Of a stretch of DNA of 64,000 bases, positions 28,354 to 40,038 are shown piece by piece. Within the stretch, counting starts at the first letter, position 1; every line of letters starts with the position of its first letter. The notes beneath the pieces are model-generated. The model did not search any database, had not been told where the DNA came from, and saw only the letters and a list, made by a program, of their open reading frames with translations. A program made the translations under genes and the position numbers. The DNA is taken from the NCBI RefSeq assembly GCF_030344915.1, contig NZ_CP128233.1:186001-250000 (forward strand). Reading direction: 5' to 3'. This DNA comes from Neopusillimonas aromaticivorans. Lineage in GTDB: Bacteria; Pseudomonadota; Gammaproteobacteria; Burkholderiales; Burkholderiaceae_B.

Positions 28354-31044
28354 ATGCGCACAGACACTTCCCCGACCATTCGCCGAACCGATTACACCCC
28401 CTACCCGTATCGCATACCCCAGGTCGACCTGGCTTTCGACCTGGCGCCAGATCTGACGCGGGTGCACTCACGCCTGACGGTCGAGAGCTCCAATGCGCAG
28501 CCCATGCCGCTGGTGCTGGACGGTGAATCCCTGACGCTGGAATCGGTAGCCATCAATGGTCAGGCACTTTCACCGGCCGACTACACGCTGAATGCCGAAA
28601 CACTGACACTGCACCCCCGCCATGGCGCATTCATCATCGACATTGTCAGTACCTGCCGCCCGGCCGAAAACACCACCCTGATGGGCTTGTACCAATCAGG
28701 GAAAGCCTGTTCACTCAATGCGAAGCCGAGGGGTTTCGCCGGATCACCTGGTTTGCCGACCGGCCCGACGTCATGTCGCGCTACACCGTCACCTTGCGTG
28801 CAGATCCGGCGCGTTATCCGCACCTGCTGTCAAACGGCAACCTGCTGTCAACAGAAACGCTGCCTGACGGGCGGCAACAAGCCATCTGGGAAGACCCCAT
28901 CCCAAACCCTGCTACCTGTTTGCCCTGGTGGCCGGTGACTTCGACTGCCGCGAGCAAACCATCACAACCCGCAGCGGGCGCACTGCGCTGCTGCAGGTGT
29001 ACAGCGATAAAGGCGATTACGACCGCACCGCCTGGGCCCTCGAATGCCTTCACCGGTCGGTCACCTGGGACGAAACTCGTTTCAATCTTGAACTCGACCT
29101 TGACCGCTTCATGATTGTCGCCGCGCGCGACTTCAACATGGGGGCCATGGAAAACAAAGGGCTGAACGTATTCAATTCGGCCTATGTCCTGGCCGACAGC
29201 CAGACCGCCACCGACGCCACCTACGACGCCATTGAAAGCGTCATCGGACACGAGTACTTTCACAACTGGACGGGCAACCGTATTACCTGCCGTGACTGGT
29301 TCCAGCTCTCGCTCAAAGAGGGCTCACGGTGTTTCGCGACCAGGAGTTTTCAGCCGACATGATGGCTCGCGGCTTGCCGGCCGCCGAAGCGGCCAGCGCC
29401 CGGGCAGTCAAACGCATTGATGACGTCACCGCGTTGCGCAGCGCCCAGTTTCCTGAAGACGCGGGGCCAATGGCCCACCCCATTCGTCCTGAAAGCTATC
29501 AGGAAATCGGTAACTTTTACACCGCGACAGTCTACGAAAAAGGGGCCGAAATCATTCGCATGCAACATACGTTGCTGGGTGAAGAAGGCTTTCAGGCCGG
29601 CATGGCTGTATATTTTGCCCGCCACGACGGGCAGGCCGTCACCTGCGACGATTTCGTCGATGCCATGGACAGCGTCTATCAGCAGCAACGACCCGGTGAA
29701 AGTCTTTCGGTGTTCCGGCGCTGGTACAGCCAGGCAGGTACCCCACAGGTCAACGTCACCCTCGACTATGACGCCAGCACCCGGCAGTGTGCCGTCACCC
29801 TTGCTCAACAGTGCGCTCCGGTCGGCGTCGAAAAGCTGCAGAACCCGCCAACGACCAAACCACCGCTGCATATCCCGTTTGCCTTGGGCTTGCTTGGGCC
29901 TGATGGCCGGGCCTTCACACTCAAGTCTGGCGACCAGTGCGGCGAAACGCTGGTGCTCGACCTGAAGGAGCAACGCCAGACCTGGGTATTCAATGACATT
30001 GATGCCCAGCCTGTGCCATCCCTTCTGCGCGGCTTTTCGGCGCCGGTGATTGTTGATTATGCCTACACCGACAACGAACTGGCCCTGTTGGCCCGTACCG
30101 ACCCCGAGCCCTTCGCCCGCTGGGAAGCGGCCCAGTTGCTGGCCACCCGTTGCCTGCTGGCCATGGCGCAAACGCCCGACGCCAACAGTCCAGCGGTCAA
30201 TCTGCTGGTCGACACCTGGTGCACTCTGGCCACCGACCCGGCGCTGGGGGCCGCTTACAAGGCCCGCATGTTCACCTTGCCCGGCGAGCGCATCCTGATG
30301 GAGAAAATGCCAGTCATCAATCCGGTCGCCGTTGCACGCGCACGGCGCGAGCTACGCACCCGGCTGGGCGCAGCACTGGCCTCTGAATGGCAACGCCTGT
30401 ATCAGACACAAGCAGACCGCCAGAAAGGCAAACCGTACTCACCTGATCCGGCATCCGCAGGCGCACGTGCGCTGCAAAACTGTGCGTTGGGCTACCTGGC
30501 TGCAGGCAACGTGGCGGGGGCCGACACCCTGGCCCAGGCCCAGTACGACAACGCAGGCAACATGACCGATCGCATGGCAGGGCTATCCACGTTGGTTAAC
30601 TACGGCAACACCGTACAACGTGAAGCTGCCCTGACCTCGTTTTACACGCAATGGCAACACAACCCTCTGGTCATCGACCGCTGGTTTGCCCTTCAGGCAA
30701 CCGCACAGAGTACCGATGTAGCGGCGGTACGGGCACTGATGCAGCACCCTGCCTTTACGCTGCGTAACCCGAACCGCGCTCGCTCACTGGTCTTCCAGTT
30801 CTGCCTGAACAATCTGCCGGGTATTTATTGCGATGCAGGCTACGATTTCTGGGCTGAACAAGTCATTGCACTGGATGCCCTCAACCCTGAAATTGCCGCT
30901 CGCCTTTCCCGCGCGTTTGACCACTGGGCACGACTTGTTCCTGAAGCACGGAATGCCGTGAAGAAACGGCTCGAGCGCATACAGCAACATGCAGGGCTGT
31001 CACGCAATGTCGAAGAAATTATTTCCAAGGCGCTCAGTCTGTAA
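28354..31044 (+). CDS. pepN: Aminopeptidase N (M1 family), three frameshifts
   Basis: A broad cytosolic aminopeptidase. The GAMEN exopeptidase motif appears in FNMGAMENKGLNVFNS and the zinc motif in VIGHEYFHNWTGNRITCRDWFQLSLKEG. C-terminal helical repeats follow to the end. Shifts lie at 28702-28704 (A3), 28904-28906 (A3) and 29320-29322 (G3). The corrected length is 897 residues, matching the family's usual 870-900. All three shifts fall in the N-terminal 1 kb, and the last 1.7 kb is clean. Confidence 0.95.
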
Positions 31045-31082
31045 GACTGACGCTGGTACAACCCTATCCGGAGCACATCACC

Positions 31083-32092
31083 GTGAAACGTAAAACCCTG
31101 ACCCAATACCTGGTCGAACAACAACGCCTCAAAGGCGCCGTCTCTGCCGAAGTAAGGCTGCTGATCGAAACGGTGGCCCGCGCCTGCAAGGCCATCAGCC
31201 ATGCCGTTGGCAAAGGTGCCCTGGGCGGTGTCTTAGGCAGCCTGGAAAGCGAAAACGTCCAGGGCGAAGTCCAGAAAAACTCGATGTCATGTCCAATGAA
31301 ATCTTGCTGGAGGCCAACGAATGGGGCGGTCACCTGGCGGCCATGGCTTCAGAGGAAATGGAAACCATCCATCGCATCCCGCACCGTTACCCGAAAGGCG
31401 AATACCTGTTGATGTTCGATCCGCTTGACGGCTCGTCCAACATTGACGTCAACGTCTCGATCGGCACCATTTTCTCGGTGCTGCAAGCGCCCGCCGATGC
31501 GGCCGGCCGTGACATTGAAGAGAAAGACTTCCTGCAACCCGGCAGCCGGCAGGTTGCCGCAGGGTATGCCGTTTACGGGCCCCAAAGCATGCTGGTTCTG
31601 ACAGTGGGTACCGGTGTGGTTGGCTTCACCCTTGACCGCGAAATGGGCTCGTGGGTGCTGACGACAGAAAACATGCGCATTCCGGAAGACACGGCCGAAT
31701 TTGCCATCAACATGTCCAACATGCGGCACTGGGAAACACCCGTCAAGCGTTACATTGACGACTGCCTGGCGGGTAAAACCGGCCCCTTGGGCAAAGACTA
31801 CAACATGCGCTGGATTGCCTCGATGGTGGCCGATGTTCATCGCATCATGACCCGCGGCGGTATTTTCATGTACCCCCGCGATGCCCGCGCCTCAGGCAAA
31901 AAAGGCAAACTGCGCCTGATGTATGAGGCCAACCCCATGAGCATGCTGGTTGAACAGGCCGGTGGTGCAGCGATCGATGGTGACGTGCGCATCCTTGATG
32001 TGCAGCCCGAAGGCCTGCACCAGCGTATCGGTGTCATCCTGGGCTCGAAAAACGAGGTGGAACGCGTCCAGCGCTACCACCTCGAAGACTGA
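31083..32092 (+). CDS. fbp: Fructose-1,6-bisphosphatase class I, one frameshift
   Basis: Class I FBPase catalyses the committed gluconeogenic step. The metal and phosphate-binding block FDPLDGSSNIDVNVSIGTIFSV is present, with GYAVYGPQSMLVLTVG, MYPRDARASGKKGKLRLMYEANPMS and ILDVQPEGLHQR downstream. Restoring one A in the run at 31275-31279 joins the N-terminal GEVQKK to LDVMSNEILLEANEW. The corrected length is 336 residues. The start is a GTG at 31083 after a CGGAG box. It is 38 bases after pepN. Confidence 0.95.
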
Positions 32093-32160
32093 AGACATAC
32101 CCTTGGTGCAGCCTGCGGCACCTTGCACACGGGGGCAGCCCCTGTTGAGCAGGACGCCGC

Positions 32161-33643
32161 TTAACGTCGCCCGGTCAGCGAACCCAGAACGCCACGCAGC
32201 AATTGCGTGGCAGCTCGTCTGACCATGCTTTTGGCCACAGACTGCACCACGCCGTCACGCCGCCCGCCACGCGGGCCGGTGCTGCCAAACAAGAAATCGG
32301 TAACAACCCCCATCACCCCGTCGCCTTCGGATTTTTCAGCAGTTGACGACACATCGGCCACACCCTTGTTCGCGCGTGCCAGCAACACCTCATAGGCCGA
32401 CTCGCGGTCAACCGCACGATCGTACTTGCCCCCAACAACGAGGCCGACCGAATGGCCGACCGTTCGACATCCGTGGCCGGGCCGATACGACTGCCCGGCG
32501 CCACCATCCAGACACGTTCGGTGACACCGGGACGCCCTTTTTCATCCAGTAGCGAAACCAGCGCCTCGCCAACACCCAGCTCGGTAATCGCCGCCTCAAT
32601 GTCCAGCGACGGGTTCGGGCGCATGGTCTGTGCCGCAGAACGCACGGCTTTCTGGTCGCGCGGAGTGAAGGCACGCAAGGCGTGCTGCACACGGTTACCC
32701 AACTGACCCAAAATCGTATCCGGGATGTCCAGCGGGTTCTGGGTCACAAAATAGACACCCACCGCTTTGGATCGCACAAGCCTGGCCACTTGCTCGATTT
32801 TTTCAACCAGTACTTTGGGTGCATCGGCAAACAACAAATGAGCCTCATCGAAAAAGAACACAAACTTCGGTTTTTCAAGGTCCCCCACTTCGGGCAGGGT
32901 TTCATACAACTCGGCCAGCATCCAGAGCAGGAACACGCCATACAACCGCGGAGACTGCATCAAACGGTCGGCTGCCAGGATATTGACAACCCCTGCCCTT
33001 TTTCATTGACACGAATGAAGTCGTGGATATCCAGCATGGGCTCACCAAAAAACTGGTCTGCCCCCTGCGACTCAAGTCGTAGCAAGCTGCGCTGAATCGC
33101 GCCGACCGACGCCGGCGAGACGTTGCCGTATTGCGTGCGCAACTCTGACGAGCGCTCGGCCACGTGCTGCAACAGGGCGCGCAAATCTTTGAGGTCAAGC
33201 AGCAAATGGCCTTCATCATCCGCCAGGCGGAACACAATATTCAGCACCCCTTCCTGGGTGTCATTCAATTCCAGCATGCGCGCCAGTAGCAGCGGCCCCA
33301 TATCCGACACGGTCGCACGCACCGGATGCCCTTTTTCACCGAAAACATCCCAGAAGGTTACCGGACACCCACCCCAGGCCGGTTCAGGCAAGCCCATCCG
33401 GGCCAACCGCTCTTGCAACTTGGGATTCGGTTGCGCCGCCTGCGAGATGCCGCTCAGGTCACCTTTCACGTCCGCCAGAAACACCGGCACACCCGCCTGC
33501 GAAAATGCCTGGGCCATCACCTGAAGCGTAACCGTTTTACCCGTACCGGTCGCCCCGGTAATGCACCCGTGCCGGTTGGCCAACGCAGGCAACAATGCGA
33601 CGTCGGTGTGGGCGTTCTTGCCCAGAACTATTGGATCAGCCAT
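32161..33643 (-). CDS. yjgR: HerA-like ATPase YjgR (DUF853), two frameshifts
   Basis: A 494-residue P-loop ATPase related to HerA translocases. Walker A is in CITGATGTGKTVTLQVMAQ, a Walker B-like block is PKFVFFFDEAHLLF, and an arginine-rich C-terminal part carries the conserved VGVYFVTQNPLDIPDTILGQLGNRVQHALRAFTPRD. Shifts lie in C-runs at 32990-32993 and 32429-32433. The biological role is unknown. It is convergent with fbp and divergent from yebC. Confidence 0.92.
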
Positions 33644-33717
33644 GCGGATTACCTTGTGAGTTGATTGAACGCGCTAAAATCATAAACTTTATTTCAGACC
33701 AACCACAGACATCGCAT

Positions 33718-34450
33718 ATGGCCGGACACAGTAAATGGGCAAATATCCAGCACCGCAAGGGGCGTCAAGACGCCAAGCGCGGCAAAATCTGGACAAAAAT
33801 CATTCGTGAAATCACCGTCGCAGCACGTGCTGCCGGGCCTGACCCCGATGCCAACCCACGCCTGCGGCTGGCACTGGGACAAAGCCACTGCGGCCAACAT
33901 GCCCAAGGACAATATCCTGCGCGCCATTACGCGCGGTGCCGGTGGCGGCGATGACTCCAATTACGAAGAAATTCGTTACGAGGGCTATGGCATCAACGGC
34001 GCCGCCGTGGTTATTGACTGCATGACCGACAACCGCCAACGCACAGTTGCCGAAGTGCGCCACGCCCTGTCAAAACACGGGGGCAATCTGGGCGTCGAGG
34101 GCTCGGTCGCCTTCCTGTTCAAACATTGCGGGCAGTTCCTGTTTGCACCCGGCACCTCTGAAGACAAGGTCATGGAAGCCGCTCTTGAAGCTGGCGCCGA
34201 AGATATTGTGTCGGACGACGATGGCCTGATCGAAGTGACTTGTGAACCGTCTGACTTTGCTGCCGTAAAAGATGCCTTTGCCGCAGCAGGTCTGGTGCCT
34301 GAGGTTCAGGAAATCGTGATGAAAGCCCTGAACGAAATCGAGCTGACCGGTGAAGACGCACAAAAGATGCAAAAAATGATCGACATGCTCGAAGGTCTGG
34401 ACGACGTGCAAGAGGTCTACACGACGGCCGTTTTCAACGAAACTGAATAA
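33718..34450 (+). CDS. yebC: YebC/TACO1-family translation regulator, one net +1 frameshift
   Basis: The family opening AGHSKWANIQHRKGRQDAKRG is perfect, and the second half carries NMPKDNILRAITRGAGG, YEGYGINGAAVVIDCMTDNR, KHGGNLGVEGSVAFLFK and LDDVQEVYTTAVFNE. YebC relieves ribosome stalling and was earlier annotated as a transcription regulator. Around 33877-33885 (GCACTGGGACAAA) the frame gains one base: deleting a C or a G gives LRLAWDKAT or LRLALDKAT. The corrected length is 243 residues. This is one of only three gains among about fifty shifts. Confidence 0.93.
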
Positions 34451-34469
34451 CCCAAACTGTAAAGCTGAT

Positions 34470-35757
34470 ATGAAACTTCTGGTAATTGGCGGTGGTGGCC
34501 GCGAACATGCAATCGCCTGGCGCCTGGCCCAGTCAGCCCGCGTGCAAAAGTCTTCGTTGCCCCTGGCAACGGGGGACGGCAACCACTGACCTGCTTGAAA
34601 ACATCGCCATCTCTGACCACAACGAGCTGGTCGAATTTGCCCGGCGTGAAGGTATCGCATTCACGGTCGTCGGTCCGGAAGCGCCCTTGGCCGCAGGCGT
34701 TGTCGATACGTTTCGCGCAGCCGGCCTGAAAATTTTTGGCCCTACACGTCAGGCTGCACAACTTGAAAGTTCAAAAGACTACGCCAAGGCCTTCATGGTC
34801 CGCCACAACATCCCGACGGCGGCTTACCAGACCTTCACCGACCCGGTAAAAGCCAAAGCCTACATCGAAGCACAGGGTGCGCCCATTGTGGTCAAGGCCG
34901 ACGGTCTGGCCGCCGGTAAAGGGGTGGTTGTGGCCGAAACCCTCGAACAAGCATTCGACGCCATCGACAACATGCTGGGCAATGGGGCATTCGGCCAGGC
35001 CGGTGCACGAGTCGTCATCGAAGAGTGCCTGATCGGTGAAGAAGCCAGTTTCATAGTGATGTGTGACGATCAGCAAGTGCTGGCCATGGCGACCAGTCAA
35101 GATCACAAACGCTTGCTCGACAACGACCAGGGCCCCAATACCGGCGGCATGGGGGCTTATTCACCCGCGCCGGTTGTCAGTCCTGCCCTGCACAACCGCA
35201 TCATGCGTGAAGTCATTCACCCGACGCTTCAGGGCATGGCCAGAGACGGCGTACCGTATACCGGTTTCCTGTATGCCGGCCTGATGATCGGCGATGGCCC
35301 TGACGCCACTCGTCCGCTGAAAGTTCTGGAATTCAACTGTCGCATGGGCGACCCGGAAACCCAGCCCATCATGATGCGTATCAAAAGCGACCTGACCGAT
35401 GTATTCGAGCATGCCGTCAATGGCACGCTCGAACAAGCCGTCATCGATTGGGATCGCCGCACCGCACTGGGTGTTGTTATTGCGGCCGAAAACTACCCTG
35501 CCGACCCACGGTCGGGTGACCCGATCACGGCGTTGCCGGCCGATACAGACGATTGCCGCGTCTTTCATGCCGGTACGCGGCTTGAAAACAATGTTCTCAA
35601 AACCAGTGGCGGTCGCGTATTGTGTGTGACTGCCTTGGGCGACTCGGTCAAGCGCGCGCAAGAAACAGCGTACCGCGCCGTTCATCAGGTGCAATTCGAA
35701 GGTCGCCAGTACCGTTCCGACATCGGCTGGCGCGCCCTGCCCCACGAGTCCAACTAA
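34470..35757 (+). CDS. purD: Phosphoribosylamine-glycine ligase, two frameshifts
   Basis: PurD is the ATP-grasp enzyme of the second purine step. The N-terminus reads MKLLVIGGGGREHAIAWRLAQ, followed by ATP-grasp blocks GAPIVVKADGLAAGKGVVVAE, NTGGMGAYSPAPVV and LKVLEFNCRMGDPETQ. Shifts lie in the A4 run at 34546-34549 and the G5 run at 34571-34575. Repairing both restores KVFVAPGNGGTATTDLLEN and a 429-residue protein. It is 19 bases after yebC and upstream of a perfect hairpin. Confidence 0.95.
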
Positions 35758-35758
35758 C

Positions 35759-35787
35759 CCCTGTGTCCGGCCTGGCCGGACACAGGG
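35759..35787 (+). terminator. Perfect 13-bp hairpin between purD and hemF
   Basis: CCCTGTGTCCGGC and its exact complement enclose the loop CTG, one base after the purD TAA. There is no T-run, so it may act as a processing or stability element as well as a weak terminator. Confidence 0.5.
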
Positions 35788-35815
35788 CGCTGTCATCTTA
35801 AGGTTGAACGTACCC

Positions 35816-36721
35816 ATGGTTGTTCCAATTTCCGCCGCTTACGATTATTTTCTGGATCTGCAATCGCGCATCGTTGCCGGGCTTGAAGCCGCCGACGGCA
35901 GCACATTCCAAACCGACCACTGGTCGCGTGAGGAAGGCGGTGGCGGCATTTCGCGCCTGCTCGAAGGTGGCCCCCTGTTCGAGCGCGCCGGCGTATTGTT
36001 CAGCCATGTCCAGGGCAAAACACTCCCCCGTCCGCCAGTTCCCACCGCCCGGAACTGGCCGGACGGGCCTGGGAAGCCATGGGGGTTTCCCTGGTACTGC
36101 ACCCGCGCAACCCCTTCATTCCGACCACCCACATGAACGTGCGCATGTTTGTTGCGCGCGCTCCGGAAAACGAGCCCGATACCGACGTATTCTGGTTTGG
36201 CGGCGGGCTTGACCTGACACCGTATTACCCCTTCGAGGAAGATGCCCGCCATTTCCATCAGGTATGCGCCAATGCCCTGGCCCCTTCGGTGCCGATAAAT
36301 ACCCGGCCTACAAAACCTGGTGTGACCAATACTTCTACCTGAAACATCGCAAAGAAACCCGGGGGTGGGTGGCATCTTTTTCGATGACCTGAACGAAGGC
36401 GGGTTTGACGAAAGCTTTGCGCTTGTCCAATCGGTAGGTGACTGCTTCCTGGAGGCCTATCTGCCCATCGTCGAAAAACGCCGCAGCCTGCCCTTCGGCC
36501 AGCGCGAGCGCGAGTTTCAAGCCTACCGACGTGGTCGCTACGTCGAATTCAACCTGGTCTTCGACCGGGGCACCCTGTTCGGGCTGCAATCAGGTGGCAG
36601 GACCGAATCCATCCTGCTGTCGATGCCCCCCATGGCTGCGTGGCGCTACAATTACACTCCGGAACCCGATACACCCGAGGCTGAACTGGCGGCCTACCTG
36701 ACCCCGCGTGAATGGCTCTGA
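35816..36721 (+). CDS. hemF: Oxygen-dependent coproporphyrinogen III oxidase, three frameshifts
   Basis: HemF makes protoporphyrinogen IX in haem synthesis. Signatures are SLVLHPRNPFIPTTHMNVRMF, DVFWFGGGLDLTPYYPFEEDARHFHQ, GGIFFDDLNEGGFDE and RYVEFNLVFDRGTLFGLQSGGRTESILLSMPP (the last two read as separate segments of one block). Shifts lie at 36025-36029 (C5), 36285-36286 (T2) and 36361-36365 (G5). The corrected length is 302 residues. The ATG at 35816 is chosen by homology. The 3' end overlaps nadD by 14 bases. Confidence 0.94.
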
Positions 36722-37306
36722 AAAAATCGGGCTGCTTGGGGGCAGCTTTGACCCCGTTCATCGGGCGCATATCTTGCTGGCTAACGCAGCACTGTCGCAG
36801 CTTGGGCTTGACCAGGTCCAGTTGCTGCCTGCTGCAGACCCATGGCAGCGCAAGCCGCTGAACGCTTCAGCGACCCATCGGCTGGCCATGGTGGAACTGG
36901 CCATACAAGGGCACCATGGCCTGGCAGCAAATCCAGCAGAAATCATGCGTGGTGGTAAAACCTACACGATTGATACCCTCCAGGACATGCCGCGTACAGC
37001 GCAATATTTCTGGATTCTCGGTGCAGACCAACTGGAAAATTTCTGTACCTGGCACCGGTGGGAAGATATCGTGACGTATGTGCACCTGGTCGTCGCACGT
37101 CGTCCTGGAAGTACCGTAACAACACCGGCACCACTGGCCTGGCTGCTCGATACCCTTAAAAAACCACTGATCGAAGTTCCCTTCGAACCCATTGCCATTT
37201 CTGCCACACAAATACGTCGCCTGCTGAAAGCCGGACAACCTGCAGACACGATGCTTGACCCCAAATACTGCAGTATATTCAGCAGCATCACCTTTACCAC
37301 CACTGA
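36708..37306 (+). CDS. nadD: Nicotinate-nucleotide adenylyltransferase, one frameshift
   Basis: NadD forms deamido-NAD. The nucleotidyltransferase opening GLLGGSFDPVHRAHILLA carries the HxxH-type motif, followed by QLLPAADPWQRKPL, YFWILGADQLENFCTWHRWEDI and the ISATQIRRLL (ISSTxxR) motif. The frame is lost in the A3 run at 37263-37265. Repair gives the typical ending ILQYIQQHHLYHH and a stop at 37306. The start is GTG 36708 within the hemF end. The corrected length is 199 residues. Confidence 0.93.
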
Positions 37307-37356
37307 CAGGCACGCGGTGCCTATAAAACCAAAGTAAAAGTCAAAACCAGAAGACC

Positions 37357-37770
37357 ATGAATATTCAAAAATTGCAACGCCTCGTCATTGATGCCCTGGA
37401 AGACGTAAAAGCCCAGGACATCAAAGTATTCAACACCACGGATATCACCAGCATGTTCGATCGCGTCGTGATTGCCAGCGGCACCTCAAACCGTCAAACC
37501 CGGGCGCTTGCATCCAGCGTTGCGGATGCCGCCCGCGCACAAAAGATCCCGATTGTCGCCTACGAAGGCCAGGATACCGGTGAATGGGTACTGCTCGACC
37601 TGGGTGATATCGTGATTCACTGCATGCAACCCGAAATCCGTCGCTACTACAACCTTGAAGAAGTCTGGGGTGCCAAGCCGGTCAAGGTCAAACTGCTACC
37701 GCAATCAACGTCTCAGCACGATAACTGGATCGGTTCAGAGGATGACTTCGATGACGAAGACGTTGAATAA
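37357..37770 (+). CDS. rsfS: Ribosomal silencing factor RsfS
   Basis: RsfS binds uL14 and blocks subunit joining in starvation. The 137-residue protein shows ALEDVKAQDIKVFNTTDIT, DRVVIASGTSNRQTRALA, YEGQDTGEWVLLDLGDIVIHCM and YYNLEEVWG, with an acidic C-terminal tail. The reading frame is intact. It follows nadD as in most Burkholderiales, but its usual next neighbour rlmH is 5.2 kb away because an accessory cassette lies between them. Confidence 0.97.
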   Translation: MNIQKLQRLVIDALEDVKAQDIKVFNTTDITSMFDRVVIASGTSNRQTRALASSVADAARAQKIPIVAYEGQDTGEWVLLDLGDIVIHCMQPEIRRYYNLEEVWGAKPVKVKLLPQSTSQHDNWIGSEDDFDDEDVE

Positions 37771-37999
37771 CAGCACAACCAAAATCTGAACGACAACTGG
37801 CTTTATTTGTAAACAACAACGTCATCCAGACCTGAAATCCAGATTTAAAAACGTCATTAAACGGCCCTTTCCCTGCCTAGAACCGGCACGCATAACCATA
37901 TTGCATCACCCCGAATAAGGTTAGCACTAACTCTTCGTTCCGGTTCGCAAGGCCCCTTCCTAGAATAGCTGGAGTCAATCACAGCACCAGGGAGGCGCG
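37771..37999. other. Intergenic junction between rsfS and the redox cassette
   Basis: This 229-base gap marks the left border of the cassette inserted after rsfS. It holds no gene, no tRNA and no recognisable integrase site. A similar pair CCTAGAA occurs at about 37878 and 37958. A promoter for the cassette probably lies here, but no consensus boxes were identified. Confidence 0.4.
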
Positions 38000-39710
38000 A
38001 TGAACACACCGCGAAAACAGGGTCTTCGCCGATACATCGGCGACACACACCGCACCCATAAAACCGATGTCCTGATCATTGGTGGCGGACCAGCCGGCAC
38101 ATGGGCAGCCATTAGCGCCGCCGCAAACGGGGCCGGCGTCATTCTTGTCGACAAAGGATTTTGCGGAACATCGGGAGCCACCGCACCTTCGGGGACAGGC
38201 GTCTGGTACGTCAACCCCGACCGCAACACCCGTGAAAAAGCAAAGGCCAGTCGCTACGAAATGGGAGGCCGGCTGGCTGAGCATGTCTGGATGGACCGGG
38301 TCCTTGAGCAGACCTGGACAAACATCCACCAGTTGGCAGAGTGGGGGTATCCCTTCCCCATCGACGACTCCGGCGAAGAACGACGTACCTCGCTGCAAGG
38401 TCCGGAATACATGCGCCTGATGCGCAAACGCACCAAAGCTGCCGGCGTAAAAATCCTGGACCACAGCCCCGCACTGGAGTTGCTGGTACACGAAGATGGT
38501 TCGGTAGGCGGAGCAACCGGAATCAATCGCCTGAACGGAGAAACGTGGGGCATCCATGCCGGTGCCGTCGTCATTGCCGCAGGTGGATGCGCATTCCTGA
38601 GCCGTGCACTGGGCTGCAATGTCCTGACAGGTGATGGTCTTTTAATGGCTGCAGAAACAGGTGCCGAACTGTCGGGCATGGAGTTCTCCAATGCCTACGG
38701 ACTCGGTCCCGCGTTTTCGTCCGTCACCAAGTCATTGTTTTACAACTGGGCAAACTTCTACGACGCCAGTGGGCAGCTGATTGAAGGTGCAGGCTCGACC
38801 CGCGGACGCGGCATCATCGCGCAACGCCTTCAAACAGAACCTGTCTTCGCCCGACTCGACCGTGCGGATCCGCAGATCCAGTCCTGGATGCGAACCGCGC
38901 AGCCCAACTTTTTGTCTCGTTCGACCGCCGGCAGATCAATCCATTCACCGATCTTTTTCCGGTCTCGCTACGGCTGGAAGGAACCGTCCGGGGAACCGGC
39001 GGCTTGAATGTCATTTCTGATGACTGCGCAACCAATGTGCCCGGACTTTATGCAGCCGGTGATGCGGCAACCCGCGAATTGATATGCGGGGGTTCACGGG
39101 TGGTGGTAGCTATAACGCGGCCTGGGCGTTGTCATCCGGTTTCTGGGCCGGAGCAGGTGCGGCCCGCTACAGCACACAAACCAAAGCCGCCTCAAACCGC
39201 GAAATCTGGCGTGCCGGGCGAACAGGTTTGCCGAACACGAACCACCGGCCCTGGTCTGCCAAGGAAGTCATCCAGCAAGTGCAGGCTGAAGTATTCCCCT
39301 ACACGCGAAACTGGACGCGTCAGGGCGATGAACTGACAGAGTCGTTAGATCGACTTGACGCACTCTGGAACAGCATTTCCAGCGGTACACCGATTGGCAC
39401 GGCCCTGGATATCGTCAAGGCACGTGAAGCTGCAGCCATGCTCGCCACATCCAGATGGATGTACCGCAGTGCCCTGGCACGCAACGAAACCCGAGGCATG
39501 CACCGACGCCGTGACTTTACGGCGATCGATCCGCAACAACAGCACCGTGTGACATGCGGAGGTCTGAACGAACTATGGACCGGCACCGCCAGAGTGAATG
39601 ATCCTGTCACCGTAAACGTGGCGTCAAGCCCGGTGCCAGCCACGTCGACAGCGTCGCAAACATCGAAGAGTATCGCCTCTGAACCACACCCTGAGCTGGA
39701 GCCGACATGA
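38000..39710 (+). CDS. AprA/fumarate-reductase-like FAD flavoprotein, two frameshifts
   Basis: A 570-residue flavoprotein of the adenylylsulfate reductase/fumarate reductase group. The FAD-binding motif is DVLIIGGGPAGTWAAISAA near residue 25, followed by DKGFCGTSGATAPSGTGV, AGAVVIAAGGCAFLSRALG and, near residue 350, NVPGLYAAGDAATRELICGG. Shifts lie in the T5 run 38909-38913 and the G5 run 39088-39092. Its stop overlaps the ferredoxin start as ATGA, so the two probably form one enzyme. With the downstream importer, the substrate is likely an imported sulfur- or organo-oxyanion-type compound; the reaction is unknown. Confidence 0.75.
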
Positions 39711-40036
39711 TTGAAATCGTCAGTGCCGAACGCTGCACCGCCTGCAATATCTGCGTGAAAGTGTGCCCGACCAATGTCTTTGACATTGTCCAGGGCAAAC
39801 CTCCGACGATTGCCCGCCAGGATGATTGCCAAACGTGTTTCATGTGTGAACTGTACTGCCCTGAAGACGCGCTGTTTGTCGCCCCGGTTGCAGATGCGCC
39901 GGCTCCTCAAACGGAAGGGGACGAAAACGTCCTGGCCCTCATGGGCAGCTACAAACGGTCCATCGGCTGGGGCAAGGGCCTGAAGCCGACCGCAGCCATC
40001 GACAGCAGTTTCGAATTACTCCTACGCGCCCACTGA
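39707..40036 (+). CDS. 2[4Fe-4S] ferredoxin subunit (AprB-like)
   Basis: A 109-residue protein with two cluster-binding motifs, CTACNICVKVCPTNVFD and CQTCFMCELYCPEDALF, and a C-terminal extension ending SSFELLLRAH. It resembles the ferredoxin domain of AprB. Its start overlaps the flavoprotein stop by four bases, indicating translational coupling and a likely electron-transfer partner for the flavin subunit. The reading frame is intact. Confidence 0.82.
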   Translation: MIEIVSAERCTACNICVKVCPTNVFDIVQGKPPTIARQDDCQTCFMCELYCPEDALFVAPVADAPAPQTEGDENVLALMGSYKRSIGWGKGLKPTAAIDSSFELLLRAH

Positions 40037-40038
40037 TC

